Positions 1 to 8,603 of a stretch of DNA of 64,000 nt are shown here, piece after piece. This DNA is from Anaerococcus urinomassiliensis (lineage in GTDB: Bacteria > Bacillota > Clostridia > Tissierellales > Peptoniphilaceae): the NCBI RefSeq assembly GCF_900128425.1, contig NZ_LT635782.1:1490689-1554688 (forward strand), in the 5' to 3' direction. The stretch's first letter is position 1. Each line of letters opens with the position of its first letter. The position numbers and the translations under genes are program-made. The notes beneath the pieces were generated by a model. That model made no database searches and was not told the DNA's origin. It saw only the letters and a program-made list of their open reading frames with translations.

Positions 1-1623
1 CCAAGAAACTATTTGCCCTTCTCTATACCTTGCCTCATCTCCATCTTTAAAAATTGCTCCTTCCTTTCCAAACCATGCAGATATCTTTCTTCCTTCAATT
101 TCAAGACCATTAGCTCCCTTATATATTTCTTTCAAAAAGTTTACCTGTTCTTCTAAAGATTTACCCTTAGAAAATTCTGCTATTACCCCTAGTCTTCCAT
201 CTTCATGATTTCCTCCATGTATTAAAAATGTATCTATTTCTCTTTGACTTATTGGATTTGAGAAGGATATTTGCTCTCCCTGATTTTTAGCAGAAAAAAA
301 GGAAGTAGACTCTACTTCCTCATTTTTTAGATTAAGATTATCTCCTTTTCCCCTATTTCTTGTATGGTCATATCCATGTTCTTCTTCAATCTCAGATATT
401 TCAGATAGTCCTCTTCTTTCAGTTCTTCTGTCAGCCCCCAAGTTTCCATCATTTTGACTTCTTCCCTCGTGATAAAGTCCTCTATCTCTTTTTCCTTTGA
501 TAGAAGATGATCCATTAATGTCCCTTGCAAATACATTATCTGATAATCCTCTTCTTTGTTCTCCTTGAGAAAGTTCAATCTCATCCTTCCCCATCTGTTG
601 AGTTTCTTTAAATCTATTTCCTTGGGAATTGCCATATTGGGTACTAGGACTTCCATTCCTTCCTCCAATTCTTCCATCTTGTATGTCCCTCCCTGTCTCT
701 CGAAGGAATTCTCCTTGACGATTGGTGTGTAAATCCCCTCCTCCATGAGGTATTCCTTGCCTGCCAATGTTACTTTCTCTTTCATCTTCCAAGCCTCCTT
801 TTTTAAAATTTATTTTACCGTTTATATCAGAACTTAATTTATTATAACGCTCCTTAAGCTCTTTTGTCTGCTCCAAATCTTTTCTTTCTTGAATTTTCTC
901 TAGAATTTCTAATCTTTTTATTTCTCTTCCCAAATCAAGTAAGATATCTTTACTTATATTAGCACTTATACTTAATACTTTGTCTATGTCCGAACTTGAT
1001 ATTTTAGACAGTAAAGATAAGTTTTCTTCTTTTAGCTGATATGAGACCTCCATTCTCTCGCTTATGGAAATTTTTACGGATTCTTTTAACAAATTAAAAA
1101 GGTCTACCTTTTGAATGCTTTTTAAACTTTCATCAGATAGACTTTCTAAAATTTTATTGAATTTTCCTCTAACATTACTTTCTACTAAGGCAGCAATTTT
1201 ATCTTCTTGGCTTAATAGAAGCTTACTATCTTTTTCTTTAAACTTATCTATCATTTCATCTAGTAAGTTTAAATGTTTTTTGCCATCATATTCCCATAAT
1301 TTTACCTCAGAAATGTTGTGATCAACGCTTACCGTTTGCCTTATATCAAAGATATATTTTATTTTTCCATTTTCTATATCTAAAAGCGGTATTCCTTTTT
1401 CTCCTCTTTTGACACTCCTACCTATGCTTTTCCAGTAATCAAATTCCGCACAGGCTGTAGCCTTGGTATCCATATTGTAAATAGATATTTGGTGTATATA
1501 TGGGTACTTATAGTTATTGCCTGATACCTTTAAATATTCCTCATATTTTTTTATATCTTTCTTAAATTCTTCTTTTGCAAGATATATTGATCTACTTAAA
1601 TCTACTGTATCATATCTTGGCAT
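1..1623 (-). CDS. Giant ICE helicase/DNA methylase, N-terminal part (runs off left edge)
   Basis: An uninterrupted minus-strand frame starts at ATG 1623, preceded by the ribosome site AGGAGGGG (about 1628-1635), and stays open to base 1 (541 codons). It begins MPRYDTVDLSRSIYLAKEEF and continues with a WEYDGKKH segment, then a G/R/N/D-rich linker (about codons 260-440), then a block PFSNPISQ-like/AEFSKGKSLEEQVNFL. These blocks are characteristic of the very large SNF2 helicase/N6-methylase proteins of Tn1549/CTn-type conjugative elements. The helicase and methylase motifs themselves would lie beyond the window. The gene sits just downstream of the AbiE-type pair. The linker is overlapped in another frame by a TnpV-like gene. 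The family is recalled from pattern; the reading frame is directly seen. Confidence 0.85.
   Translation of the reverse strand, partial: MPRYDTVDLSRSIYLAKEEFKKDIKKYEEYLKVSGNNYKYPYIHQISIYNMDTKATACAEFDYWKSIGRSVKRGEKGIPLLDIENGKIKYIFDIRQTVSVDHNISEVKLWEYDGKKHLNLLDEMIDKFKEKDSKLLLSQEDKIAALVESNVRGKFNKILESLSDESLKSIQKVDLFNLLKESVKISISERMEVSYQLKEENLSLLSKISSSDIDKVLSISANISKDILLDLGREIKRLEILEKIQERKDLEQTKELKERYNKLSSDINGKINFKKGGLEDERESNIGRQGIPHGGGDLHTNRQGEFLRETGRDIQDGRIGGRNGSPSTQYGNSQGNRFKETQQMGKDEIELSQGEQRRGLSDNVFARDINGSSSIKGKRDRGLYHEGRSQNDGNLGADRRTERRGLSEISEIEEEHGYDHTRNRGKGDNLNLKNEEVESTSFFSAKNQGEQISFSNPISQREIDTFLIHGGNHEDGRLGVIAEFSKGKSLEEQVNFLKEIYKGANGLEIEGRKISAWFGKEGAIFKDGDEARYREGQIVSW
327..785 (-). CDS. TnpV-like transposon-encoded protein, nested in the giant gene
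   Basis: This 152-codon frame lies wholly inside the linker region of the giant helicase/methylase gene, on the same strand but in another frame. It has its own strong ribosome site (AAAGGAGG, 8 nt before ATG 785). The sequence follows the pattern of the TnpV family of CTn elements: a GGTYK...VPNMAIP head, an RWGRMRLNFLKENKEEDYQ block, then a GTLMDHL segment and a terminal LTEELKEEDYLKYLRLKK helix. TnpV function is unknown; the name is historical. Because both frames stay open and both have good starts, true overlapping coding is likely. The alternative is that this frame is a shadow whose TnpV resemblance is accidental, which seems unlikely over about 100 residues. Confidence 0.65.
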   Translation of the reverse strand: MKEKVTLAGKEYLMEEGIYTPIVKENSFERQGGTYKMEELEEGMEVLVPNMAIPKEIDLKKLNRWGRMRLNFLKENKEEDYQIMYLQGTLMDHLLSKEKEIEDFITREEVKMMETWGLTEELKEEDYLKYLRLKKNMDMTIQEIGEKEIILI

Positions 1624-1684
1624 TCTACCCCTCCTTGTTTTAGTAATAAAAAAAGAAGATATATTTTCTATACCTCCTTATTTA

Positions 1685-2698
1685 TTAAGCTTTATTATTA
1701 CTTATTTTTTCATTTAAACTCTCTTCATATTTTTTTAGTTCGCTAATTATCTTTTCAAATGGTATTTTTTCTCCAAATATCATATTTTTCATACTATCAT
1801 AATCTTTGGAAAAAATCTCCACTCCTTCTTTTGATGGAATTAACTTTATTCTTCCTTCCATTATCTCATCATATTTCGCCCAATTACTGGCATAAAACTT
1901 TTTCTTAAATTGAATAACAGAATTTAATAATTCTAATTGAGAAAAACTTTCTTCTTTTATGTCAGTAAGTAGCATTTTATATACATCATAAAAATGTCTT
2001 GAATACCTTGTAGGATAATTTCCATTTATTCTGTTAGCCTCTCTGTGTAGTATAGTTATTTTTTCATAAAAAGTCCTTAAACTATTTACAGATACAACTT
2101 CTATATTTTCATTAAATACCTCTGGATAAGTTTCCTCTATATAGGTTTTTATCTTTTTCCTACTTGATGGAATCGGTTCTGCTAAACTTCCTATTTCTAA
2201 TCTTATGACTTGAAGTATAGAGGTATCTTCATAATTTTTAGGATAATCAAAGGCAATAGTTTGTCCATCTATTTCATCAATATAAAAATTATATTTTCTG
2301 TTCTTTAATAATTTTTTGAAATCTTTTTGCAGAGTTGGCAAAAATTCTTCTTGTATAAACTTTTTTGTATCTTCATTTAGTTTATCGTTAAATTTTAATT
2401 GCTTTGTTTTACTCCTCTCTTCATAAGGCTCTAACTTTTCATAGCCCAAGAGTTGCCAATTAAGAGCAAGATCTATATCCTCTGAAAATCTTTCTATTAA
2501 TTTATATACTTTAGATAAACTTGTGCCCCCTTTAAAGACAATATAGTCCCTATATTTAAAATCACTAAATAGATATTTCAAAATAATACAGACCCATAAG
2601 TCCTTCTCCACAATTGCCTTTGACAAGTTCAATTTATCTGATGTATTTTGTATAACTAATTCAAGTTCTTCATTTGATATTTCTAATAGCTTTTTCAT
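1685..2698 (-). CDS. AbiEii/AbiGii-family nucleotidyltransferase toxin
   Basis: A 337-residue protein of the AbiEii nucleotidyltransferase family, the toxin half of AbiE-type (type IV) toxin-antitoxin phage-defence pairs. The signature nucleotidyltransferase motif is visible as FKGGTSLSKVY (about residue 56) followed by RFSEDIDL (about residue 72), giving the GG(S/T)-DxD catalytic layout. Family members are thought to transfer nucleotides to RNA acceptors and to cause growth arrest or abortive infection. The start overlaps the end of the cognate antitoxin gene by 29 nt, so the two are translationally coupled. The stop lies about 60 nt upstream of the giant helicase start. Length and motifs look intact. 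Confidence 0.88.
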   Translation of the reverse strand: MKKLLEISNEELELVIQNTSDKLNLSKAIVEKDLWVCIILKYLFSDFKYRDYIVFKGGTSLSKVYKLIERFSEDIDLALNWQLLGYEKLEPYEERSKTKQLKFNDKLNEDTKKFIQEEFLPTLQKDFKKLLKNRKYNFYIDEIDGQTIAFDYPKNYEDTSILQVIRLEIGSLAEPIPSSRKKIKTYIEETYPEVFNENIEVVSVNSLRTFYEKITILHREANRINGNYPTRYSRHFYDVYKMLLTDIKEESFSQLELLNSVIQFKKKFYASNWAKYDEIMEGRIKLIPSKEGVEIFSKDYDSMKNMIFGEKIPFEKIISELKKYEESLNEKISNNKA

Positions 2699-3296
2699 TA
2701 TTAATCTCCTGTATTTTCTCTAATATTTCCTGTATCCAAAATGGTAGCTTTAAGGTATCACGCTTTAAGTCTTCTTTAATATTTTGGGCAAATACGGCTA
2801 ACTTCTTGAGTTCTTCTTCCCCTATTCCATCTTTTCCCAAAGCTCTAATTGCTTGAACTAAAATAGATAGTTCTTTTGAATAAGACGTAATGTTTCTATT
2901 ACTTGTGTGTTTAAATAGTATCTTCTTATTTCTGTAATCATATTGCCTATATGGTCCATCAGAAATATATATATATTCGTTTGGAACTTGTGTAGATAAT
3001 CCAGTATAATTTAAAGCTGTATCTCCTGTTGGAGATATGGTCCAAGAAAATTTATCGGCTATCTTTTCTGCCAAGGCATTTGCATCTGGATAAGAATATT
3101 CTTTAAGGATTTCGCTATACTTAGGCTTTGTATATAATCCATCTATAAGTCTTGTGATTTTATCTTCTTCATTTAATCGGTATAAAACGGATTTGATTGT
3201 ATTCTTTGTCCCCAGTCCATAGAAGTCATTAATAGAAAAAATTTCTCCTGTATTGCTTGTCATTATATCTTCTATTTTCTTGTTTATTGATTCCAT
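2670..3296 (-). CDS. AbiEi-like antitoxin (DUF6088 family)
   Basis: A 208-residue protein matching the DUF6088/AbiEi type of antitoxin: an N-terminal winged-helix region (about 1-70, MESINKKIEDIM... LYRLNEEDKITRLIDGLYTKP), then a TGDTALNYTGLSTQVP segment and a C-terminal helical part. I choose ATG 3296 rather than an upstream ATG at 3314, because AGGAGGT (3304-3310) lies 7 nt before 3296 and overlaps the upstream candidate. AbiEi proteins neutralise the nucleotidyltransferase toxin indirectly and repress their own promoter by binding inverted repeats. An inverted repeat lies just upstream (3310-3340). The gene overlaps the toxin gene by 29 nt. Confidence 0.82.
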   Translation of the reverse strand: MESINKKIEDIMTSNTGEIFSINDFYGLGTKNTIKSVLYRLNEEDKITRLIDGLYTKPKYSEILKEYSYPDANALAEKIADKFSWTISPTGDTALNYTGLSTQVPNEYIYISDGPYRQYDYRNKKILFKHTSNRNITSYSKELSILVQAIRALGKDGIGEEELKKLAVFAQNIKEDLKRDTLKLPFWIQEILEKIQEINNEKAIRNIK

Positions 3297-3309
3297 TTCT
3301 AATACCTCC

Positions 3310-3340
3310 TGCACCTAAAATTATATACTTTTGGGTGCAA
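3310..3340. promoter_or_regulatory. Inverted repeat upstream of abiEi (candidate operator)
   Basis: TGCACCTAAAA and TTTTGGGTGCA face each other across 8 bases, with one mismatch, immediately upstream of the antitoxin ribosome site. AbiEi antitoxins are known to autorepress through inverted repeats, so this is the natural operator candidate. A near-identical copy lies at 3539-3570 without a gene behind it. Confidence 0.5.
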
Positions 3341-3374
3341 AAAATCAATTGGGTGACATTTAATTTTTGCACTT

Positions 3375-3570
3375 TTCTTTAAATTCTTCTCTTGCAAGAT
3401 ATATTGATTTACTTAAATCTACTGTATAATATCTTGGCACTCTATATTTTCTTATTTTAGTAATAAAAAAGAAGATATATTTTCTATACCTCCTTAGCCA
3501 TTAAGCTTTATTGTTTTTTGTATCATTTATAAAACTTCCTGCACCTAAAATTATATATTTTTGGGTGCAG
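3375..3570. repeat. Decayed second copy of the AbiE-locus borders
   Basis: 3375-3525 closely matches 1560-1690. It includes the first codons of the giant helicase gene (reading SRSIYLAREEF-like on the minus strand, with its start region degraded), the AT-rich spacer, and the last bases of the toxin gene around the ATTAAGCTTTATT motif. It is followed by a second copy of the antitoxin operator repeat (3539-3570). The layout is what remains if the AbiE cassette with its flanks was tandemly duplicated and the inner toxin and antitoxin genes of one copy were then deleted. Confidence 0.7.
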
Positions 3571-3826
3571 GAAATGCATTTTATTAGTAACTACTTTTTC
3601 CATGGTAAACTACTTCATAAATCAGAAAATGCTCATCAAAGATATTCTTCTATCTTTTCTATTTTTCCTTTGCCTATTATTGATATTCTTAGTTTCCCTT
3701 TAAGATGTTTAAGATGTGCTTATCTTTTCTTGTAAGTTAGCTATGTTTTAAGATTACTTTCCTTTATATCCTTGCTTTTGAAAAAACTTATATCTACTAT
3801 TATCTTTCTCTGTTTTTATAATCAAT
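3571..3826. other. Intergenic region downstream of topB
   Basis: No convincing gene was seen. A minus-strand frame running past the topB stop ends at about 3757 (…YKFFQKQGYKGK), in a frame different from topB. It may be a short decayed tail rather than a gene. Confidence 0.4.
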
Positions 3827-5533
3827 TTATTTGCAATATCTACCAATGGTGTTTTTGATTTCTTCTTCAATTTCTTTTAAAAATATCTCCTTATCTTCTT
3901 TCCCATTTGCAATCTCACTTAATCCCATTTCCCATTCTGCTGTTGTTTTTGGTGATTTAAATTCATCTATTACTATTGATACTAAGTTTAAGCCCTTTCT
4001 TGTTGAAATAAGATTTCTCTTATCTCTTTTTATATAACCTTTATAAATTAGATTTTCTATTATTCCTGCACGAGTGGCTGGAGTCCCTATTCCTCTTCTT
4101 TCTACTTCAATACCTTTTTCTAAAACATCATTTCCTGCTATTTCCATAGCTTTAAGTAAACTATCTTCGGTAAAATGTTTTGGAGGTGTAGTATACTTTT
4201 CTTTAATATTTTTTTCCTTTATTTCAAGTTCATCTCCAATATTCACATTAGGAAATATCGTATCTTCACTCTTTTTCGATGTATATTCTTTTAAATACTT
4301 TGTAAATCCTTCATCTTTAATTACTTTGCCAGTGTTTGTAAATTCAAAGCTATCAAATATAGCTACAATTTTTGTTGTATTTTCAACGAGTGGATATCCA
4401 ACACTTGCGTTTAGTTTATTTAATATTAGTCTATACACTTTAGATTCACTTTCTGGAAGATAAGATATATCTTTACTCAATGAACTTACTGTAGGTATAA
4501 TTGCATGATGATCGCTAACTTTTTTTGAATTAAATACAATTTTAATACGCTCTGTATCAAAATCATTTTTCCCCAAAATATTATTTATTGTGCTTACAAT
4601 CATATCTTCTGTTAAATACCTACTGTCTGTTCTTGGATAGGTTATATATTTCTTCTCATAAAGGCTTTGAGCATAATCTAAAGTCTGTTTTGCACTATAT
4701 CCAAAATATTTGTTACACTCTCTTTGTAGTGTTGTTAAATCAAAAGGTAAATCTGGTTTCGTTATTTTTTCTTTTTTTACTAAATCTGTAATTTTTATTG
4801 TATTGCCTATTAAATTTATCAGCTGTTCAGCTATCACCCTATTATCTATTCTATTAGTGGATAGCATAAACTTATCAAGTTCTATTTCTACTGTATAATA
4901 TTTTTCTTTTTTAAAATTTTCTATTTCAAAATCTCTATCTACTATCATTGCCAATGTTGGTGTTTGAACTCTCCCTATACTATAATTTTCGTCATATAAG
5001 CAAGAGTAAAGTCTACTCATATTCATTCCAACAAGCCAGTCGGCTATAGCTCTTGCCTTTGCTGAGTCAAAAAGATTATCATAGTATTTTCCATCTTTTA
5101 AATTGTTGAATCCTTCTTTTATCGCAGAATCTTCCATAGATGAAATCCAAAGACGCTCTATTTTCTTTTTACAATTTGCTTTCATATACACAAGTCTAAA
5201 TATAGCTTCTCCTTCTCTTCCTGCATCACAAGCATTAATTATAGTATCAACTTCTTTACTGTTCATCAGCTTTTTAAGAATATTAAATTGTTTCTTTGTG
5301 GTATTTACAATTTCGTACTTGTATTCTTTTGGAATAATAGGTAAATCTTCAATTCTCCACTTTTTATATTTTTCATCATAATTATCAGGATTTGCCATCT
5401 GAACTAGATGACCTACACACCAAGATACTCTATAATCATTTCCCTCATAATATCCATCTTTTTTGTTCTTTGCTCCTATAACCTTTGCTATTGACATTGC
5501 AACGCTTGGTTTTTCTGCTATAACTAATTTCAT
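3827..5533 (-). CDS. topB: DNA topoisomerase III (ICE-encoded, short form)
   Basis: A 568-residue type IA topoisomerase. The N-terminal Toprim domain starts MKLVIAEKPSVAMSIAKVIG and has DAGREGEAIFR (about residues 103-113). A SIGRVQTPTL block follows, and the catalytic tyrosine lies in YITYPRTDSRYL (about residue 298). Type IA enzymes cut one strand and relax or decatenate DNA. ICE-borne copies are standard in Tn1549/CTn-type elements, where they probably help process the transferred strand. The protein stops soon after the catalytic core and lacks the C-terminal zinc-ribbon region that makes many homologues about 690 residues long. No Cys pairs are visible near the end. A hairpin terminator lies just upstream, so the gene probably has its own promoter. 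Confidence 0.93.
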   Translation of the reverse strand: MKLVIAEKPSVAMSIAKVIGAKNKKDGYYEGNDYRVSWCVGHLVQMANPDNYDEKYKKWRIEDLPIIPKEYKYEIVNTTKKQFNILKKLMNSKEVDTIINACDAGREGEAIFRLVYMKANCKKKIERLWISSMEDSAIKEGFNNLKDGKYYDNLFDSAKARAIADWLVGMNMSRLYSCLYDENYSIGRVQTPTLAMIVDRDFEIENFKKEKYYTVEIELDKFMLSTNRIDNRVIAEQLINLIGNTIKITDLVKKEKITKPDLPFDLTTLQRECNKYFGYSAKQTLDYAQSLYEKKYITYPRTDSRYLTEDMIVSTINNILGKNDFDTERIKIVFNSKKVSDHHAIIPTVSSLSKDISYLPESESKVYRLILNKLNASVGYPLVENTTKIVAIFDSFEFTNTGKVIKDEGFTKYLKEYTSKKSEDTIFPNVNIGDELEIKEKNIKEKYTTPPKHFTEDSLLKAMEIAGNDVLEKGIEVERRGIGTPATRAGIIENLIYKGYIKRDKRNLISTRKGLNLVSIVIDEFKSPKTTAEWEMGLSEIANGKEDKEIFLKEIEEEIKNTIGRYCK

Positions 5534-5552
5534 TTTTCCTCCTTAATTTTTT

Positions 5553-5587
5553 ATAAAAAAAAGAGCGAAAGATTTCTCCTTCGCTCG
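5553..5587 (-). terminator. Rho-independent terminator between the DUF4366 gene and topB
   Basis: On the minus strand, GAGCGAAGG and CTTTCGCTC arms (5563-5586) are followed by a run of eight U. It would end the long transfer operon transcript before topB. Confidence 0.75.
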
Positions 5588-5870
5588 CAATTTATCATAA
5601 TCTTTACTACATCACTTATTTATTTTTTATTAACAAACTATTATCTTCTCTTAGTTTCACAAATTATTTTAGATTTTAATATAAATTTTAAAAACCGTAT
5701 ACTTTTCTATCGTAGATTCTTCTTGTTATACGATAGTTGAATTTCATATCTGAATGTTTCTATATTTTTATAATTTTTATTCCATTATTTAACACTTCTT
5801 CAAATGTTATATCCTTCGCATATATGTTTTTCTCGAATAAACTTCCCATCTTTTCAAAAAATTCTCATTA
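5588..5870. other. Intergenic region upstream of topB
   Basis: AT-rich. The only open stretch seen is a minus-strand 27-codon frame (MGSLFEKNIYAKDITFEEV...) just after the DUF4366 gene. It has no ribosome site of note and is not supported as a gene. A promoter for topB presumably lies here, but no clear -35/-10 pair was identified. Confidence 0.4.
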
Positions 5871-6767
5871 TTAAAAATCATCTTCTTCTGGAATAATTTC
5901 TGTATCTTCTATACTTTCTTTCTCATCATTTTCTTTATCATATTCATAATCATCTTCTAATTCGTCATAATCTTCATCATCTTCAATAGTATCCTCTTCT
6001 CTTTTTTTGTAAACTTTAAAATAATATCCTGCACCTATTCCCACTAGCATTATAAGAACTATAAAAATATATAATCCTACGCCTGACTTCTTTTCTTTCT
6101 CTTTTTCTTTTTGAGGTTCTTCCTTTTTTATAGGCTCTTCTTTTCTAACTACTTTTTCTTCTTTTGATTTAGTATCACTTTCTCCTTCGATCATATTTAA
6201 AAGGTCTTGCTCACCAACTTCTGTTAATAGTTGAACATTTTCTTGGTTTTGTGAATGATCTATAATAAGGTGCATTGTCTTGCCTGATTTAGTCTGAAAA
6301 GTTAAAAATTGTCTAACGTCTACAGGATTTTCTTCGCCCTCTTTTCTTACTTCTTTATCTCCAACTTTAGGAGTTAGATCTTCTCCACTTTCATCTACAT
6401 TTTCCAATACTGTCCCTCTTGCTTTATTCTCCTTTGTTGCTAAAGAATTAATCGCTTTTGTATTCCCTCCTTTTACAGGTTTTGCTGGTTGGCATGAATT
6501 AATAGATCTTTCTTTTTGTTCACTTTTTACATTTTTACTATCTGGTATTTTAGGTACTTCTTGATAGGGTATTTTTTGTTTTTCATCAGAAGGATTATAC
6601 ACATCTTCATCAAATAAATTTTCTAATTCTTTATTATTTTCTGGAGTATATATATTATTTAGTTGACTCGTTATTTCACTTTCATTACTTTTTGCCATGG
6701 ATATACTTGGTATTATTGTAAACATAAAGAGTAACACTAAGGCTACTTTTATTCCGCTTTTCTTCAT
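5871..6767 (-). CDS. CD1107-like/DUF4366 mobile-element membrane protein
   Basis: A 298-residue protein with an N-terminal signal peptide (MKKSGIKVALVLLFMFTIIP...SMA). A long Lys/Glu-rich extracellular region follows, then a conserved globular patch (about 145-195, VRQFLTFQTKSGKTMHLIID). One transmembrane segment (GLYIFIVLIMLVGIGAGYYF, about 233-252) precedes an acidic cytoplasmic tail. This topology and its place after the NlpC/P60 and DUF4315 genes match the DUF4366 proteins found in CTn-type elements, where a role at the cell surface in the mating apparatus is presumed but not shown. The middle patch and TM support the family; the function is inferred from context. Confidence 0.75.
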   Translation of the reverse strand: MKKSGIKVALVLLFMFTIIPSISMAKSNESEITSQLNNIYTPENNKELENLFDEDVYNPSDEKQKIPYQEVPKIPDSKNVKSEQKERSINSCQPAKPVKGGNTKAINSLATKENKARGTVLENVDESGEDLTPKVGDKEVRKEGEENPVDVRQFLTFQTKSGKTMHLIIDHSQNQENVQLLTEVGEQDLLNMIEGESDTKSKEEKVVRKEEPIKKEEPQKEKEKEKKSGVGLYIFIVLIMLVGIGAGYYFKVYKKREEDTIEDDEDYDELEDDYEYDKENDEKESIEDTEIIPEEDDF

Positions 6768-6781
6768 CTTTAGCTCCTTTT

Positions 6782-8344
6782 TTATTTTATATTTTTAAAT
6801 ACATATACTGCTTTTTTGTTATTATCCCATTCAATGCTTTGATCTTTTCCGTCTTTTATATCTCCACAAGTTGCATTAAAAGCTTTTGCAATATTTGAAA
6901 TAGAAGCATGAACTCTTCCATTTATAATTACTGGCTTAGTATCAGAATGATAAATATTTCCGTCACTATCTTTCATGACTCCTGTGTCTATATTTAATCT
7001 CAATGTTTTCTTTGGAAGAACGATATTTTCTTTATTGGAAAATATAGCTTCTCTTTTGTTGTCATCATATTCAACGTTAAATCCTAAAGTATAGGCTGTA
7101 TATCTTATAGGTAACATAATATGATCATCTTGAATGTATGCCTTAACATCCATATACACAGTAGTTTTCTTTCCATCTTTTATGACATTATAGTAATTTT
7201 TTCCCACTTGAAACACGCTAAATTCATCGCTCTTACTACATGGCTTTATATTATCCTCTCTTTTACTAATAACTTCTTTAGTATCTACTACTTCTTTGTT
7301 AGTAATCTTTTCTTCTACATCTTTATCATGTTTTGTTTCTATTTCTGCTTGTTTCTTCTTAAGATTATCCAAAGTTTTTTCAAGCTTTTCCTTATCATTT
7401 ATAGCTTTTTCTTTTTCCCCTGTTTTGTTTTTCTTTAGGTATTTCTCTAGTTCACTGATTCTTTTATTACATTCTTCTATTTTTTTGTCTAAGTCATTTT
7501 GGAGATTTTCAAACTCTTTTGTTTGTTGTTCTATTTTATCTTCCAAGCTTTTTATCTGTTCTTGTAATTCTTTTTTATCTTTTTCTGCTTTAGATCTTAA
7601 TTCAGTTAATTCTTCTTCAAGAGATTTTACTTTCTCACAAGAATTTTCTTTATCTTCTTTTGCCTTATCTACTTGGTCTTTTAATTTTTCTAATCTTTCT
7701 TCTTTTGCCTTTAAAGTATCTTCTATTTTCTTTATTTTCTCCTCTTTTAATTCTATATTTTGATCCTTTTCTTTAATCTCTTTTTCTAATTGACCAATCT
7801 TTTCTCTTGTTTCTTTAAAACTTTTTTCATTAACTTCTGCCTTTTCACCTTTTGCTTCTAATTCCCATTTTGCAGAAGATAATTCTTCTTTTAATTTTTC
7901 ACTTTCTTCTTGAAGTTTCTTTACTTCATCTCTTAGCTGTTCTAGCTCAGCTATTTGCTTTTTGTCTTTACTTTCTAGAGCACATATTTTTTCTTCTAGA
8001 CCTTTAATTACTCTTTCTTTTTCTAATAATTGATCTTCTAGGCATTTCTTATCTTCTAAAAAATTATCTTCCTTATTTTTATATGAATCTAATTTCTCTT
8101 GAAGCTTTTTTATTTGATCTTTATTTATCTCTTTATCTTTATTTAAGTTTTTAATTTTCTCTTGTAAGTCTGTAATTTCTTTTTCTAAATTTTCTACATT
8201 GCTACATACCATTTCAGCTTCAATTTTATTTGTGTTTTGTAAACTTTTTTCTGAACTAGCATATATATGACTCATAGGCGATATATTTATAATACTTGCT
8301 AGTATTATTCCAAACGCTAAAACTCTATTTCCTATTCTTTTCAT
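6782..8344 (-). CDS. Secreted coiled-coil protein with stalk (copper amine oxidase N-like) domain
   Basis: A 520-residue protein with a signal peptide (about 1-30). An extremely long Glu/Lys coiled coil (about 35-345) follows, then a C-terminal stalk domain (about 375-520) with the typical LPIRYTAYTLGFNVEYDD and INGRVHASISNIAKAF segments of copper-amine-oxidase-N-like domains. Such domains are common in surface proteins of anaerobic cocci and clostridia and probably bind cell-wall or extracellular partners. The gene starts in a one-base overlap with the DUF4315 gene (TAATG), so it is part of the transfer operon. This is an unusual cargo for a Tn1549-type module and may act as a surface adhesin or mating-contact protein (inference). 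Confidence 0.75.
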   Translation of the reverse strand: MKRIGNRVLAFGIILASIINISPMSHIYASSEKSLQNTNKIEAEMVCSNVENLEKEITDLQEKIKNLNKDKEINKDQIKKLQEKLDSYKNKEDNFLEDKKCLEDQLLEKERVIKGLEEKICALESKDKKQIAELEQLRDEVKKLQEESEKLKEELSSAKWELEAKGEKAEVNEKSFKETREKIGQLEKEIKEKDQNIELKEEKIKKIEDTLKAKEERLEKLKDQVDKAKEDKENSCEKVKSLEEELTELRSKAEKDKKELQEQIKSLEDKIEQQTKEFENLQNDLDKKIEECNKRISELEKYLKKNKTGEKEKAINDKEKLEKTLDNLKKKQAEIETKHDKDVEEKITNKEVVDTKEVISKREDNIKPCSKSDEFSVFQVGKNYYNVIKDGKKTTVYMDVKAYIQDDHIMLPIRYTAYTLGFNVEYDDNKREAIFSNKENIVLPKKTLRLNIDTGVMKDSDGNIYHSDTKPVIINGRVHASISNIAKAFNATCGDIKDGKDQSIEWDNNKKAVYVFKNIK

Positions 8345-8589
8345 TACTTTTCTTCTCCTTCATTAATTTGACTTATACTTTTTTCTTTTCTTTCTTCTTC
8401 CTTATTTTTTCTTACTATATATAAAAATTCATCAAGGGATATTTTTTTGCTACGAAACTCTTTGATAACTTCCATATTCTCTAATTCTTCTTGTTCTTCT
8501 TCTAAGATTTGAAGTTCCAACTCAATATCTTCTTTTTTCTTTACTAACTTTTTTTGTTTTTCTATATTTTTAATTAGTTTTTTATTCAT
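8344..8589 (-). CDS. DUF4315 family protein
   Basis: An 81-residue, highly charged helical protein (MNKKLIKNIEKQKKLVKKKEDIELELQ begins a coiled coil, then an EFRSKKISLDEFLYIVR patch). It matches the small DUF4315 proteins that sit between the NlpC/P60 and DUF4366 genes in CTn-type elements. I choose ATG 8589 with AAGGTGAT ahead of it; the longer frame to 8643 lies inside the NlpC/P60 gene end. No biochemical function is known. Confidence 0.75.
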   Translation of the reverse strand: MNKKLIKNIEKQKKLVKKKEDIELELQILEEEQEELENMEVIKEFRSKKISLDEFLYIVRKNKEEERKEKSISQINEGEEK

Positions 8590-8603
8590 TTTTATCACCT
8601 TTT

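Noticed and set aside
7121..7763. Long plus-strand frames opposite the coiled-coil gene, rich in Phe/Ser
   Set aside because: They are antisense shadows of a Glu/Lys coiled coil (GAA/AAA codons read as TTC/TTT).
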